DNA from: an uncultured Bacilli bacterium
GTDB taxonomy: Bacteria; Bacillota_I; Bacilli_A; RF39; UBA660
Direction: 5' to 3'
Assembly (NCBI GenBank): GCA_947631895.1
Contig: CANRMU010000043.1
Location: 1-7,591 of the forward strand
Length of the DNA stretch: 7,591 bases
A program made the translations under genes and the position numbers. Below the pieces are notes generated by a model. It saw only the letters and a list, made by a program, of their open reading frames with translations. It was not told the origin of the DNA and searched no databases. Positions within the stretch are counted from its first letter, which is position 1; the number at the start of each line of letters is the position of its first letter. Shown here piece after piece: positions 1 to 6,037 of this stretch.

Positions 1-38
1 TGCTATAATGTATACAGATGAAGGAAACTTCATATAAT

Positions 39-74
39 AAAAAAGGATATACTTAACTTTTGCGTTAGTTAAGT
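39..74 (-). terminator. Minus-strand terminator-like hairpin ending the small-peptide transcript
   Basis: Read on the minus strand, ACTTAACT (74-67) pairs perfectly with AGTTAAGT (58-51) around an 8-nt loop. ATATCC follows, then a run of six T (44-39). The T-run starts six bases after the local stem, which is loose for an intrinsic terminator. However, it abuts the longer pairing between TAAGTATATCC (55-45) and the start of the same transcript. I infer this is where the minus-strand RNA begun near 283 ends, giving an RNA of about 245 nt. Confidence 0.45.
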
Positions 75-139
75 ACACTCCCAAAAATATTTTGGTTTAT
101 GTACCTTTAACACAGATAGTGTTTCTGGTACATTTTTTT
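45..139 (+). ncRNA. Possible antisense RNA opposing the small-peptide mRNA
   Basis: A plus-strand TATAAT (33-38) sits six bases before GGATATACTTA, the same offset as in the strong minus-strand promoter, and a good terminator ends at about 139. Such an RNA would be about 95 nt and fully complementary to the 3' untranslated part of the peptide mRNA. The weak point is the -35: 17 bases upstream the sequence is GTATAC, which is poor. An upstream plus-strand gene reading in from outside the window could equally own the terminator. Treat as a hypothesis. Confidence 0.25.
101..139 (+). terminator. Plus-strand intrinsic terminator
   Basis: GTACC (101-105) pairs with GGTAC (127-131), and inside it AACAC (109-113) pairs with GTGTT (119-123); the arms are separated by a small TTT/TCT internal loop. 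Seven T follow directly (133-139). This is a good rho-independent terminator for plus-strand transcription. It ends two bases short of the stop codon of the opposing small-peptide gene, so the two transcripts overlap in their 3' parts. Confidence 0.6.
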
Positions 140-140
140 A

Positions 141-218
141 TTAGTTATATAACATTTTTAAAATAATCACTAATAAAGTAATTATTATGATATATAAGAT
201 TTTTTCTCTTTTTCCCAC
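141..218 (-). CDS. 25-residue hydrophobic peptide, candidate type I toxin
   Basis: The frame starts at GTG (218-216) and ends at TAA (143-141), too short for most gene finders. The peptide begins MGKREK, runs through about 16 mostly Ile/Leu/Val residues (from ILYIIII to VIIL) and ends KMLYN, so it has a charged N-terminus and one membrane-spanning helix. The start is supported by AAAGGAGGTGATT (234-222), almost fully complementary to the 16S anti-SD, with GGAGG eight bases from GTG. A consensus promoter lies upstream at 318-290. The layout (tiny hydrophobic peptide, structured leader, opposing transcript with overlapping 3' ends) is that of type I toxin-antitoxin loci such as txpA/ratA or fst, where the peptide damages the membrane. 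I do not recognise the peptide itself. It could instead be a small regulatory membrane protein. It lies just downstream of the DUF4143 ATPase but has its own promoter. Confidence 0.65.
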   Translation of the reverse strand: MGKREKILYIIIITLLVIILKMLYN

Positions 219-227
219 AATAATCAC

Positions 228-257
228 CTCCTTTTACAAGATGTAATGTAAAGGGAG
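228..257 (-). promoter_or_regulatory. Hairpin sequestering the Shine-Dalgarno of the small peptide
   Basis: On the minus strand CTCCCTTTACA (257-247) faces TGTAAAAGGAG (238-228) across an 8-nt loop. This gives ten pairs and one C-A mismatch and buries GGAG of the ribosome binding site. The CTCCC half is also part of the transcript's 5'-to-3' end pairing (GTACGCTCCC with GGGAGTGTAC), so the two structures are mutually exclusive. This suggests a translational switch; no folding calculation was run. Confidence 0.5.
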
Positions 258-289
258 CGTACCAACACTAGATAAGTATATCCAACATC

Positions 290-318
290 ATTATACCAAA
301 CCGTATATTGTTTGTCAA
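290..318 (-). promoter_or_regulatory. Consensus sigma-A promoter of the small-peptide transcript
   Basis: On the minus strand TTGACA (318-313), a spacer of exactly 17 bases, then TATAAT (295-290): both hexamers match consensus perfectly. Transcription would start near 283, on GGATATACTTA, leaving a leader of about 65 nt before GTG. It begins 17 bases after the stop of the DUF4143 ATPase, so the peptide is expressed independently of it. A promoter this strong in front of a 25-codon gene fits tight control at the RNA level. Confidence 0.8.
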
Positions 319-334
319 AATTATAATTTTTTAT

Positions 335-1642
335 TCATTTTTTAATACAAAATGTTGCATAAATAGGCACTGATTTAATTTTCTTATTTTCATCAAAGCC
401 AAAATTTTTAGTACTAATTCTTATAGCATATTTTGGTTTAAATTTATCTATATAAACATTTAAACTTTTTGATTGGGTGTTATTACTTGATTTTACTTCA
501 ATAGGTATTATTCCATCATTATTATTTATAACAAAATCTATTTCAGCCTTGCCATTACTTTGCCAATAATAAAGTGAAAAACCATTATTTACTAATTCAG
601 TTGCCACATAATTTTCAGTTATTATTCCTTTATATAAAGATATATTATCTAAATAAATATCTTTCGTATTAAGTTCTAATAAATTATTTAAAATTCCTAT
701 ATCATTTAAAAACAATTTAAAGTTTTCTTGTTTTTCATATCCTTTTAATGGAATTAAAGGTGTCGAAACTAAATGAGAGATTAAAATCATATTACTTGCT
801 ATTAACCAATCTATAGCAGTTTCATAATCCCTGCTTTTGGCATTACTACTTATTTTAGAATATTGAAATTTATTAGATTCATTACCTAACTCTTTAGGTA
901 TTGATTTATATGTTTTTTCTATCTTTACTTTTTCACTATTATTTGTAACATATTTATTCATATCATTAAGATAAGCTCTAATAATATTCTTTAAAATATC
1001 TTGATCATAATTAATAACATCTTTATTAATTTTTAACAGATTATTAATAGACTCTGGCATTCCTCCACTAACTAAATATAATCTAAATAAATTTAAGGCT
1101 TTTTCATGTATAGGATTAGCAATAGCTTGATTTTTTTCATAACAATTTTTAATCTCATCTATTAACATATTCTCATTTAAAGCCATTAAAAATTCTTCAA
1201 AATTTAAAGGATACATATTAATCATGGTTACTTTACCTACGGGAAAAGATTTATTAAATCTTTTTAATTTTACTCCCAACAAAGAACCTGCACATATAAT
1301 TTTAACATGATTAAAATTTTCACATAAAAATTTTAGCTCAGCGATTAAACTTTCACATTCTTGTATTTCATCAATAAACAAAACAGTATTTTCTTGTTCA
1401 ATATCAAAATTAATTAATATTTTAAATTTTCTAAATTTTTCTTCAGAATTTTGATTAGAATTATATAATTCTATAACCCCCGTATTTTCTAATAAATTTA
1501 AATGAACATAATTTTTAAATTCATTTTGGCAAAATTTATCAATAACATAAGTTTTTCCTACTTGTCTTGCTCCTAAAACTATTAAAGGTTTTGTTCCATC
1601 TGTTTTCCATTTTAACAATTCATTATAAATTTTACGTTTCAT
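335..1642 (-). CDS. AAA_14/DUF4143 family ATP-binding protein
   Basis: This 435-residue protein has the two-part architecture of the family. The N-terminal P-loop ATPase has Walker A GARQVGKT (24-31), Walker B VLFIDE (87-92) and a sensor-like ICAGSLLG (116-123). The C-terminal DUF4143 region carries KAEIDF (365-370) and PIEVKSS (380-386), the acidic-then-ExK pattern of PD-(D/E)XK nuclease folds (E367, D369, E382, K384). It ends in VPIYATFCI, close to the usual C-terminus, so the TGA stop is genuine and the gene complete. The family is common in gut bacteria and archaea, often near mobile DNA; its role is not firmly known, and neither ATPase nor nuclease activity is shown here. The ATG follows GGTGAT by six bases. 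A TATAAT lies at 1660-1655, but no good -35 is visible. Four 33-bp repeats lie directly upstream. No clear terminator separates it from cysS, so read-through is possible. Confidence 0.88.
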   Translation of the reverse strand: MKRKIYNELLKWKTDGTKPLIVLGARQVGKTYVIDKFCQNEFKNYVHLNLLENTGVIELYNSNQNSEEKFRKFKILINFDIEQENTVLFIDEIQECESLIAELKFLCENFNHVKIICAGSLLGVKLKRFNKSFPVGKVTMINMYPLNFEEFLMALNENMLIDEIKNCYEKNQAIANPIHEKALNLFRLYLVSGGMPESINNLLKINKDVINYDQDILKNIIRAYLNDMNKYVTNNSEKVKIEKTYKSIPKELGNESNKFQYSKISSNAKSRDYETAIDWLIASNMILISHLVSTPLIPLKGYEKQENFKLFLNDIGILNNLLELNTKDIYLDNISLYKGIITENYVATELVNNGFSLYYWQSNGKAEIDFVINNNDGIIPIEVKSSNNTQSKSLNVYIDKFKPKYAIRISTKNFGFDENKKIKSVPIYATFCIKK

Positions 1643-1695
1643 TTTATAATCACCATTATAAGAATATCATATTTTTGCCTTAAAATCAAGAATTT

Positions 1696-1827
1696 GCACT
1701 TTTTTAGAACCACTTTTAATATATTTTTACACTTTTTTGTAACGATTTTTGCTATAAATTTACACTTTTTTGCAACCACTTTTAGCATAAACTTACACCT
1801 TTTTAGAACGACTTTTATAAAATCACT
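1696..1827. repeat. Four tandem 33-bp repeats between cysS and the ATPase gene
   Basis: Units run 1696-1728, 1729-1761, 1762-1794 and 1795-1827. Each begins (A/G)CAC(T/C)TTTTT, continues xxAACxA(C/T)TTTT and mostly ends in an ATAAA-containing tail. The two central units are the most alike; the outer two are degenerate, especially in the tail. The last overlaps the TGA stop of cysS. A period of 33 bp is about three helical turns, so equivalent bases fall on one DNA face, as in arrays of protein-binding sites. On the transcribed (minus) strand each unit reads AAAAGTxGTTxxAAAAAAGTGT. They sit immediately upstream of the DUF4143 ATPase. Slippage in AT-rich DNA is the simple alternative. Confidence 0.75.
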
Positions 1828-3214
1828 TTAAAATTTCGTATGTTGTTCCTTCTCTAGTATCTTTTAAAACGATTCCTTTTTCTAGTAATTCATCTCTTAT
1901 TTTATCAGCTAAATTATAATCTTTATTTTTCTTAGCTTCATTTCTTTCTAAAATTTTTTCTTCTATTTCTTTTTCTAAATCTTCATCTATTTTTTCTTTT
2001 TTAAATAAATCTAATGATAAAACTTGATCCCAACTTTTAATTAATTTAATTTTAGTACTATCATTAACATCACTTTTTAATAAGTCATAGATTAATGTTA
2101 TAGTATTTGGAATATTTAAATCATCTTCTAAATAATTTTTAAATTCTTTATCCCATTTATTAAATTCTTCATTATTTATTTCACTATCATCTTTTAAATT
2201 TTGAACTTTATTTTTTAATTTATTATAAGCAATAGTGGCATTTTCTAAATTATCATAACTAAAAACAATTTGTTTACGATAATGACTATTTAAACACATA
2301 AAACGATAAGCTAATGGTGAATAACCTTTTTGTTTTAATAAAGAAACTGTTAAAGTAGCACCTTTACTTTTACTCATTTTACCTGTTTCATCCATTAAGT
2401 GTTCATTATGAAACCAATATTTACACCACTCATGTCCTAAATAAGCTTCACTTTGAGCAATTTCATTAGTGTGATGTGGAAAGATATTATCTACTCCTCC
2501 GCCATGAATATCTAAATGTTCGCCACAATAATGCATACTTATTCCAGAACACTCGATATGCCAACCAGGATAACCTACCCCAAAAGGTGAATCCCATTTT
2601 AAATCTTGATCATCAAATTTAGACTTAGTAAACCATAAAGCAAAATCGCCTTGATTTTTCTTAAAATCATCAAAAGAAACCCCTTCTCTTACGCCCACAA
2701 CCATATCATCTATTTTATGATTAGTTAATTTATAATAATCATCTAACTTAGATATATCAAAATAAACATTACCACCACTTTGATAAGCATAACCTTTTTC
2801 TAATAACCTTTCGATAATTTTAATATAATCATCAATATGCTCTGTTGCAGGAGCAACTACATCAGGAACCCGATTATTTAAAAGTTTAAAATCATTAAAA
2901 AATTGTTCCGTATAATATTTAGCAATTTCCATAACAGTTTGATGATTTTCTTTGGCACTTTTAACCATCTTATCTTCACCTGAATCAGAATCACTAGTTA
3001 AATGTCCTACATCAGTGATGTTCATAACTCTTAAAACATCATATCCTAAATATCTTAAAGTTTTATCTAATATATCATGTCCTATATAATTACGCATGTT
3101 GCCTATATGTTGGTCATGATAAACAGTTGGTCCACAAGTATAAAACTTAACTTTTCCTTCTTCATAAGGAATAAACTCTTCTACTTTTCTACTTAAAGTA
3201 TTATATAATTTCAT
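1823..3214 (-). CDS. cysS: Cysteinyl-tRNA synthetase
   Basis: This class I enzyme charges tRNA-Cys with cysteine using ATP in the cytoplasm. Numbered from ATG at 3214 (463 residues, usual length), it has the catalytic HIGN at 36-39 and KMSKS at 279-283. The four zinc/substrate ligands match the E. coli spacing: C27 (in YTCGPTVY), C222 (GWHIEC), H247 and E251 (PHHTNE). The anticodon-binding helical domain follows, ending in GIVLKDTREGT. The frame stays open to a GTG at 3223, but the ATG three codons in fits a SD-like GAGTGATT and the normal family start MKLYNTL. A promoter lies at 3266-3238. The stop is TGA, which with TGG for Trp indicates the standard code. It is divergent from the GNAT-like gene and followed by the tandem repeats rather than by a visible terminator. 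Confidence 0.97.
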   Translation of the reverse strand: MKLYNTLSRKVEEFIPYEEGKVKFYTCGPTVYHDQHIGNMRNYIGHDILDKTLRYLGYDVLRVMNITDVGHLTSDSDSGEDKMVKSAKENHQTVMEIAKYYTEQFFNDFKLLNNRVPDVVAPATEHIDDYIKIIERLLEKGYAYQSGGNVYFDISKLDDYYKLTNHKIDDMVVGVREGVSFDDFKKNQGDFALWFTKSKFDDQDLKWDSPFGVGYPGWHIECSGISMHYCGEHLDIHGGGVDNIFPHHTNEIAQSEAYLGHEWCKYWFHNEHLMDETGKMSKSKGATLTVSLLKQKGYSPLAYRFMCLNSHYRKQIVFSYDNLENATIAYNKLKNKVQNLKDDSEINNEEFNKWDKEFKNYLEDDLNIPNTITLIYDLLKSDVNDSTKIKLIKSWDQVLSLDLFKKEKIDEDLEKEIEEKILERNEAKKNKDYNLADKIRDELLEKGIVLKDTREGTTYEILK

Positions 3215-3237
3215 TATAATCACTCTTTTCTAATATT

Positions 3238-3266
3238 ATTTTAGCAAAACAAATATTTAATGTCCA
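3238..3266 (-). promoter_or_regulatory. cysS promoter
   Basis: On the minus strand TGGACA (3266-3261), a 17-base spacer and TAAAAT (3243-3238) each differ from consensus by one base. Transcription would start near 3231, giving a leader of about 17 nt before ATG at 3214, with no room for a T-box riboswitch. Confidence 0.6.
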
Positions 3267-3282
3267 TTAATCATTAAAAAAT

Positions 3283-3312
3283 TTAGACTTTTAATTTATT
3301 ATATGCTATAAT
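3283..3312 (+). promoter_or_regulatory. Promoter of the GNAT-like gene (extended -10)
   Basis: TGCTATAAT (3304-3312) is an extended -10 with the TGN motif. TTAGAC at 3283-3288 is a fair -35 at 18 bases. The start would be near 3319, leaving a leader of about 20 nt before ATG at 3340. It is back to back with the cysS promoter, with no overlap of the hexamers. Confidence 0.55.
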
Positions 3313-3339
3313 ACACAATGTTTTTTGGGGGTTTTAATC

Positions 3340-4032
3340 ATGATAAATTTTCAAAATTTAGAAGTTAATAATAAATATTTATTAACAAATTCTTTCTTTT
3401 GTGGAGATTTTAATCAAGAATTATATTTAAAAAAATCAATTGATGATGGTTCTCATAAACCAAAATTTTATTTAACTATCTATGCTAATATTAATAATCA
3501 GTCTATAATGCAAGGTTATCTCTATTTTTATTTAGATTATCAAAGTAAAACTAGTAGTTTTATTGGAATAAAAGTATTAAACGAATATCGTAATAATAAT
3601 ATGGCTTCTTTTTTAATTGCCAGCTATATTAGTTTATGTATGAATAATGGTTATGAAATATTAAATATAAATCCTAAACAACGTAAACCATTTATTTTAT
3701 ATCTGTTAAAAACTTATGGTTACGAAGTTAATGATTTAAATTTATATGAAATAAGAAAAGATGTTATATCCATATGCCGTAAAAAAGAAAGTGATGACTT
3801 AACTAAATTATTACTATTTAAAGATATTAAACATGAACTAAGTTTTATGAGTACAAATTCATATAAATTTGATAACTATCAAATAGTTCATAGTAAAGAT
3901 GATTTAATTATTTTAGACCAAGTTATAATGCCTTTACAAAATGCTAGTTTAATTCCTATTAATTATGAATTAATTGATAAAGATAAAGCTTTTAATAAAA
4001 CTAATTTAGTATTATCTCGTCATAAAAAGTAA
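3340..4032 (+). CDS. GNAT-like N-acetyltransferase-fold protein, substrate unknown
   Basis: This 230-residue soluble protein has no signal peptide or membrane span. Its middle resembles the acetyl-CoA-binding core of GNAT enzymes: strand FIGIKVL, then EYRNNNMASFLIASYI (about 89-104) in the place of motif A R/Q-x-x-G-x-G/A, then GYEILNI, then PFILYLLKTYGYEV, like the motif B ending LYxxxGF. The glycine of motif A is replaced by Asn, so acetyl-CoA binding is uncertain. The C-terminal 80 residues are unlike anything I recognise. The frame extends back to a TTG at 3325, but ATG 3340 is preferred: GGGGG at 3327-3331 is eight bases upstream and can serve as a weak SD, and the TTG would lie inside it. 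It is a single-gene unit with its own promoter and a strong terminator 1 base after the stop. Confidence 0.7.
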   Translation: MINFQNLEVNNKYLLTNSFFCGDFNQELYLKKSIDDGSHKPKFYLTIYANINNQSIMQGYLYFYLDYQSKTSSFIGIKVLNEYRNNNMASFLIASYISLCMNNGYEILNINPKQRKPFILYLLKTYGYEVNDLNLYEIRKDVISICRKKESDDLTKLLLFKDIKHELSFMSTNSYKFDNYQIVHSKDDLIILDQVIMPLQNASLIPINYELIDKDKAFNKTNLVLSRHKK

Positions 4033-4033
4033 A

Positions 4034-4080
4034 AAGACTATTCAATAATTAATTGCTTAATTATTAAACAGTCTTATTTT
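4034..4080. terminator. Bidirectional terminator between convergent genes
   Basis: AAGACT (4034-4039) pairs with AGTCTT (4070-4075), and AATAATTAA (4044-4052) with TTAATTATT (4057-4065), around a TTGC loop; two mismatches separate the arms. ATTTTTGTTTTTT follows on the plus strand, and TTTTTAC on the minus. It ends the GNAT-like gene and can also stop minus-strand read-through from the two-gene operon. Confidence 0.85.
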
Positions 4081-4100
4081 TGTTTTTTATAGCTTTGACC

Positions 4101-4155
4101 AATAAAAAACATTAAAGTAATATTAATTGACGTCTTTTAAAATATTACTGTTAAT
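4101..4155 (-). terminator. Second minus-strand terminator-like hairpin
   Basis: ATTAAAGTAATATT (4111-4124) is the inverted repeat of AATATTACTGTTAAT (4141-4155) apart from one bulged base, with a 16-base loop containing the palindrome GACGTC. On the minus strand the stem is followed directly by GTTTTTTATT, as in an intrinsic terminator; on the plus strand there is no T-run. It backs up the terminator at 4186-4212. Confidence 0.5.
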
Positions 4156-4185
4156 ATCTTACTAAAAATAATTTAAAAAGTCTAT

Positions 4186-4212
4186 AAAATAAAAACAACC
4201 ATTTTAGGCTGT
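4186..4212 (-). terminator. Primary terminator of the two-gene operon
   Basis: On the minus strand ACAGCC (4212-4207) pairs with GGTTGT (4200-4195), including one G-U, around a 6-nt loop. TTTTATTTT follows. The stem begins two bases after the TAA of the downstream operon gene. The stem is short, which may be why a second and third hairpin lie beyond it. Confidence 0.7.
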
Positions 4213-4214
4213 AT

Positions 4215-4805
4215 TTATAAGTATTCTAATATTCCGACATTTTTTTCTAACTTACTTACTAAATCTTCTTGATCATATTTATTAAAAATATTTTCAAAAC
4301 TACTAGGATCCATTAAAAATAATTCATAATAAGTATTAAATATTTCATTATAATTTTTAACACCTATTTTAATTAGATATTCTAAATTAGTACAAACTTC
4401 TTTTTTGTTTTCTTTTATAGCTTTTAGCATTGCATATGGAATACTTTCAAATAAATCATTTTGATTAAAACCATATTTAGTTAAAAAATCAACATTAATA
4501 GAATCAGTATAATTAATTTCAAATTTTCTTAAAGCTTTAACTAATGCTTCAGGATTATTTTGAAATTCATTTATATCTTCAGGACTTAATTTTTCCCAAA
4601 ACTCTTCAATTAATTTACCAAAAGTCCCTAATTTAGGAACAGCCATATTAGGACTAATACGGTTTATAACTACAAAATTAGCAATATCAAATTCTTCATT
4701 TAAAACTTTACTATTTAAATAAACAATTAATTTTTGAGAATCTGTTAAAGATGAACCTAATGCTTCTTCTAATAGTGAAATAGTCTTATTATAATAATTC
4801 ATCAT
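4215..4805 (-). CDS. Unrecognised helical protein, partner of the coiled-coil protein
   Basis: A 196-residue protein of unknown function, predicted cytoplasmic: no signal peptide or membrane span. It looks all-helical, with conserved-looking landmarks PKLGTFGKLIEEFWEKLSPE (57-76) and the C-terminal NVGILEYL. The C-terminal half holds two units of about 40-50 residues patterned LxKhGh...acidic helix...hxxLxxN (about 105-138 and 140-190). These resemble units in the upstream protein (LKSVGID, LMNVGKE), so the two genes may share a repeated helical fold. The start codons are two adjacent ATGs. AGGAGG (4816-4811) is five bases from the first and eight from the second (4802), so the second may be preferred. 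The SD overlaps the TAG stop of the upstream gene, implying translational coupling and joint action. I cannot assign a pathway. Confidence 0.8.
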   Translation of the reverse strand: MMNYYNKTISLLEEALGSSLTDSQKLIVYLNSKVLNEEFDIANFVVINRISPNMAVPKLGTFGKLIEEFWEKLSPEDINEFQNNPEALVKALRKFEINYTDSINVDFLTKYGFNQNDLFESIPYAMLKAIKENKKEVCTNLEYLIKIGVKNYNEIFNTYYELFLMDPSSFENIFNKYDQEDLVSKLEKNVGILEYL

Positions 4806-4814
4806 AATTACCTC

Positions 4815-5951
4815 CTAATATGCCATTAGTGGAATGTTTTTTGGATCCATACCACTAGCTCCAATTTGATTTATAGTTCTACTTAGTTCTTCTTTATTAT
4901 ATTTAACTAAAACACTAGGATTTAAATAAATATCGATAGTTTCTTTACCAACATTCATTAATAAATCAATTTTTTCTTTTAATTCTTTATCATATAACAT
5001 AGAAACATGATTCATAAAAATATCTTTCTCAATATTTTTATCAACAATATAATTTACATTACTTATAATTGTTTCTTTATCGAAATTATCTATTATTTTA
5101 TTAATTTCATCACTAGTAAAATCTAAATAATCAATTCCGACACTTTTTAAAGTATCAATAACTGTAGAGGTTTTATCTTCTTCTTTTGTTACCGGTTCTT
5201 CTTCTATAACTTTTTCATAAATTGGTGTTTTTTCGATTTCTTTTTCAAAAACTGGCGTTTCTTCTTCACTTATATTTTTTGCTTCTTGAATTACTTGGGA
5301 AATACTTTTTCCAGATTTATCTTTCATTTTTATTTTATCATTATATGCAAATAAAGCATCTTCAGGGAACATTAAGATTTTAGCTGCTTCTCTTTGTTCT
5401 TCTTCTGTAAAATGAAATTCGGCTAATAAACTAGTTATTGAATCTCTGGTAATATTAATTGTTCCAGACAAAGCTAAATCAATATATTCATTTAATTTTT
5501 CTTGATTTGCTAAAGCGGTATCTTTTCTAATACCTAACTCTTCAATAGTAGTAATAGCTCTATTCATTTCATCTTCAACTTTAACTAATTCTTCTTCACT
5601 TTCTTTAGTGTTTTTTTCTACCATATCAATTGTTTTTGGAAGATTTTCATTCAATTTTTTCAATAAGCCTTCTGGATCAAAATCTAAATTTAAGCGAGTT
5701 AAAACTGTATCATAATCATCACGATTGATACCTTTTAACATATTTTTAAATTTTTCACCTTGATCTTCTAATTCTTCTCTTTGTAATTTTAAATCTTCAA
5801 TTTCTTTTTGTAAGATAGCTTTTTGTTCGGTAGTTTTTTCTTTTGTTTCTTCAGCAGCATTTTTTTGTTCATCCATTTCTCTTAAAATACTACTATCTTT
5901 ACCACGCAAATTATAAAGCTTATCTAATAAACTTTCTGTTCTGACAGCCAT
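4815..5951 (-). CDS. Unrecognised coiled-coil protein with Glu-rich linker
   Basis: A 378-residue cytoplasmic protein of unknown function, first gene of a two-gene operon. Residues about 15-75 (EMDEQKNAAEETKEKT, then QKEIEDLKLQREELEDQ) and 100-155 form long charged heptad-like helices, probably coiled coils. Residues 165-225 look globular. Residues 229-260 are an acidic linker with near-repeats ETPVFEKEIE and KTPIYEKVIE, then EEPVTKEE. Residues 264-378 contain two helical units with landmarks LKSVGID and LMNVGKE, patterned like those of the downstream protein. The coiled coil, flexible acidic linker and helical repeat order suggests a scaffold or structural role, but this is inference. ATG 5951 has GGGAGTGA nine bases upstream and a consensus-like promoter at 6009-5981. 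The TAG stop overlaps the next gene's ribosome site. Confidence 0.82.
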   Translation of the reverse strand: MAVRTESLLDKLYNLRGKDSSILREMDEQKNAAEETKEKTTEQKAILQKEIEDLKLQREELEDQGEKFKNMLKGINRDDYDTVLTRLNLDFDPEGLLKKLNENLPKTIDMVEKNTKESEEELVKVEDEMNRAITTIEELGIRKDTALANQEKLNEYIDLALSGTINITRDSITSLLAEFHFTEEEQREAAKILMFPEDALFAYNDKIKMKDKSGKSISQVIQEAKNISEEETPVFEKEIEKTPIYEKVIEEEPVTKEEDKTSTVIDTLKSVGIDYLDFTSDEINKIIDNFDKETIISNVNYIVDKNIEKDIFMNHVSMLYDKELKEKIDLLMNVGKETIDIYLNPSVLVKYNKEELSRTINQIGASGMDPKNIPLMAY

Positions 5952-5980
5952 TTCTAGTCACTCCCTTTTATTATGTCTAA

Positions 5981-6009
5981 ATTATAGCAAAGGTTTTTGG
6001 TTTTGTAAA
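5981..6009 (-). promoter_or_regulatory. Promoter of the coiled-coil protein operon
   Basis: On the minus strand TTTACA (6009-6004), a 17-base spacer and TATAAT (5986-5981): one mismatch from consensus in total, with GC just before the -10. The start would be near 5974, about 23 nt before ATG at 5951. It is divergent from the substrate-binding gene at 6072. Confidence 0.75.
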
Positions 6010-6037
6010 CTAAAATCACTTAAATTACTTTTTAGAA

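Larger units (their letters stand above)
45..283. repeat. Inverted repeat pair (45-82 and 253-283) flanking the small-peptide gene
   Basis: GGATATACTTA occurs on the plus strand at 45-55 and on the minus strand at 283-273. Each copy is followed at its inner end by GTACACTCCC (73-82) or GTACGCTCCC (262-253). The arms are joined by unlike spacers of 17 and 10 bases. In a minus-strand RNA the two ends would form 11 + 10 base pairs, and the one substitution becomes a G-U wobble; in a plus-strand RNA it would be an A-C mismatch. TATAAT lies exactly six bases outside each arm (33-38 plus; 295-290 minus). The arms could instead be terminal repeats of a tiny mobile element, but I see no convincing target duplication. 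Confidence 0.7.

Noticed and set aside
2..37. Plus-strand open codons ending in TAA, possibly the tail of a gene outside the window.
   Set aside because: Only 11 codons are visible and nothing in them is recognisable; kept as an alternative explanation for the terminator at 101-139 but not annotated.
224..337. Read-through of the DUF4143 TGA stop would give a further open stretch of about 37 codons if TGA coded for Trp.
   Set aside because: The ATPase already ends at the family's usual C-terminus (VPIYATFCI), and the stretch contains a consensus promoter and SD. cysS also stops at TGA and Trp uses TGG, so the standard code fits.
1696..1827. CRISPR array.
   Set aside because: The units abut directly without unique spacers, the repeats are degenerate, and there are no cas genes.
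3215..3260. T-box riboswitch in front of cysS.
   Set aside because: The promoter places the transcription start only about 17 bases before the start codon, leaving no room for a T-box leader.
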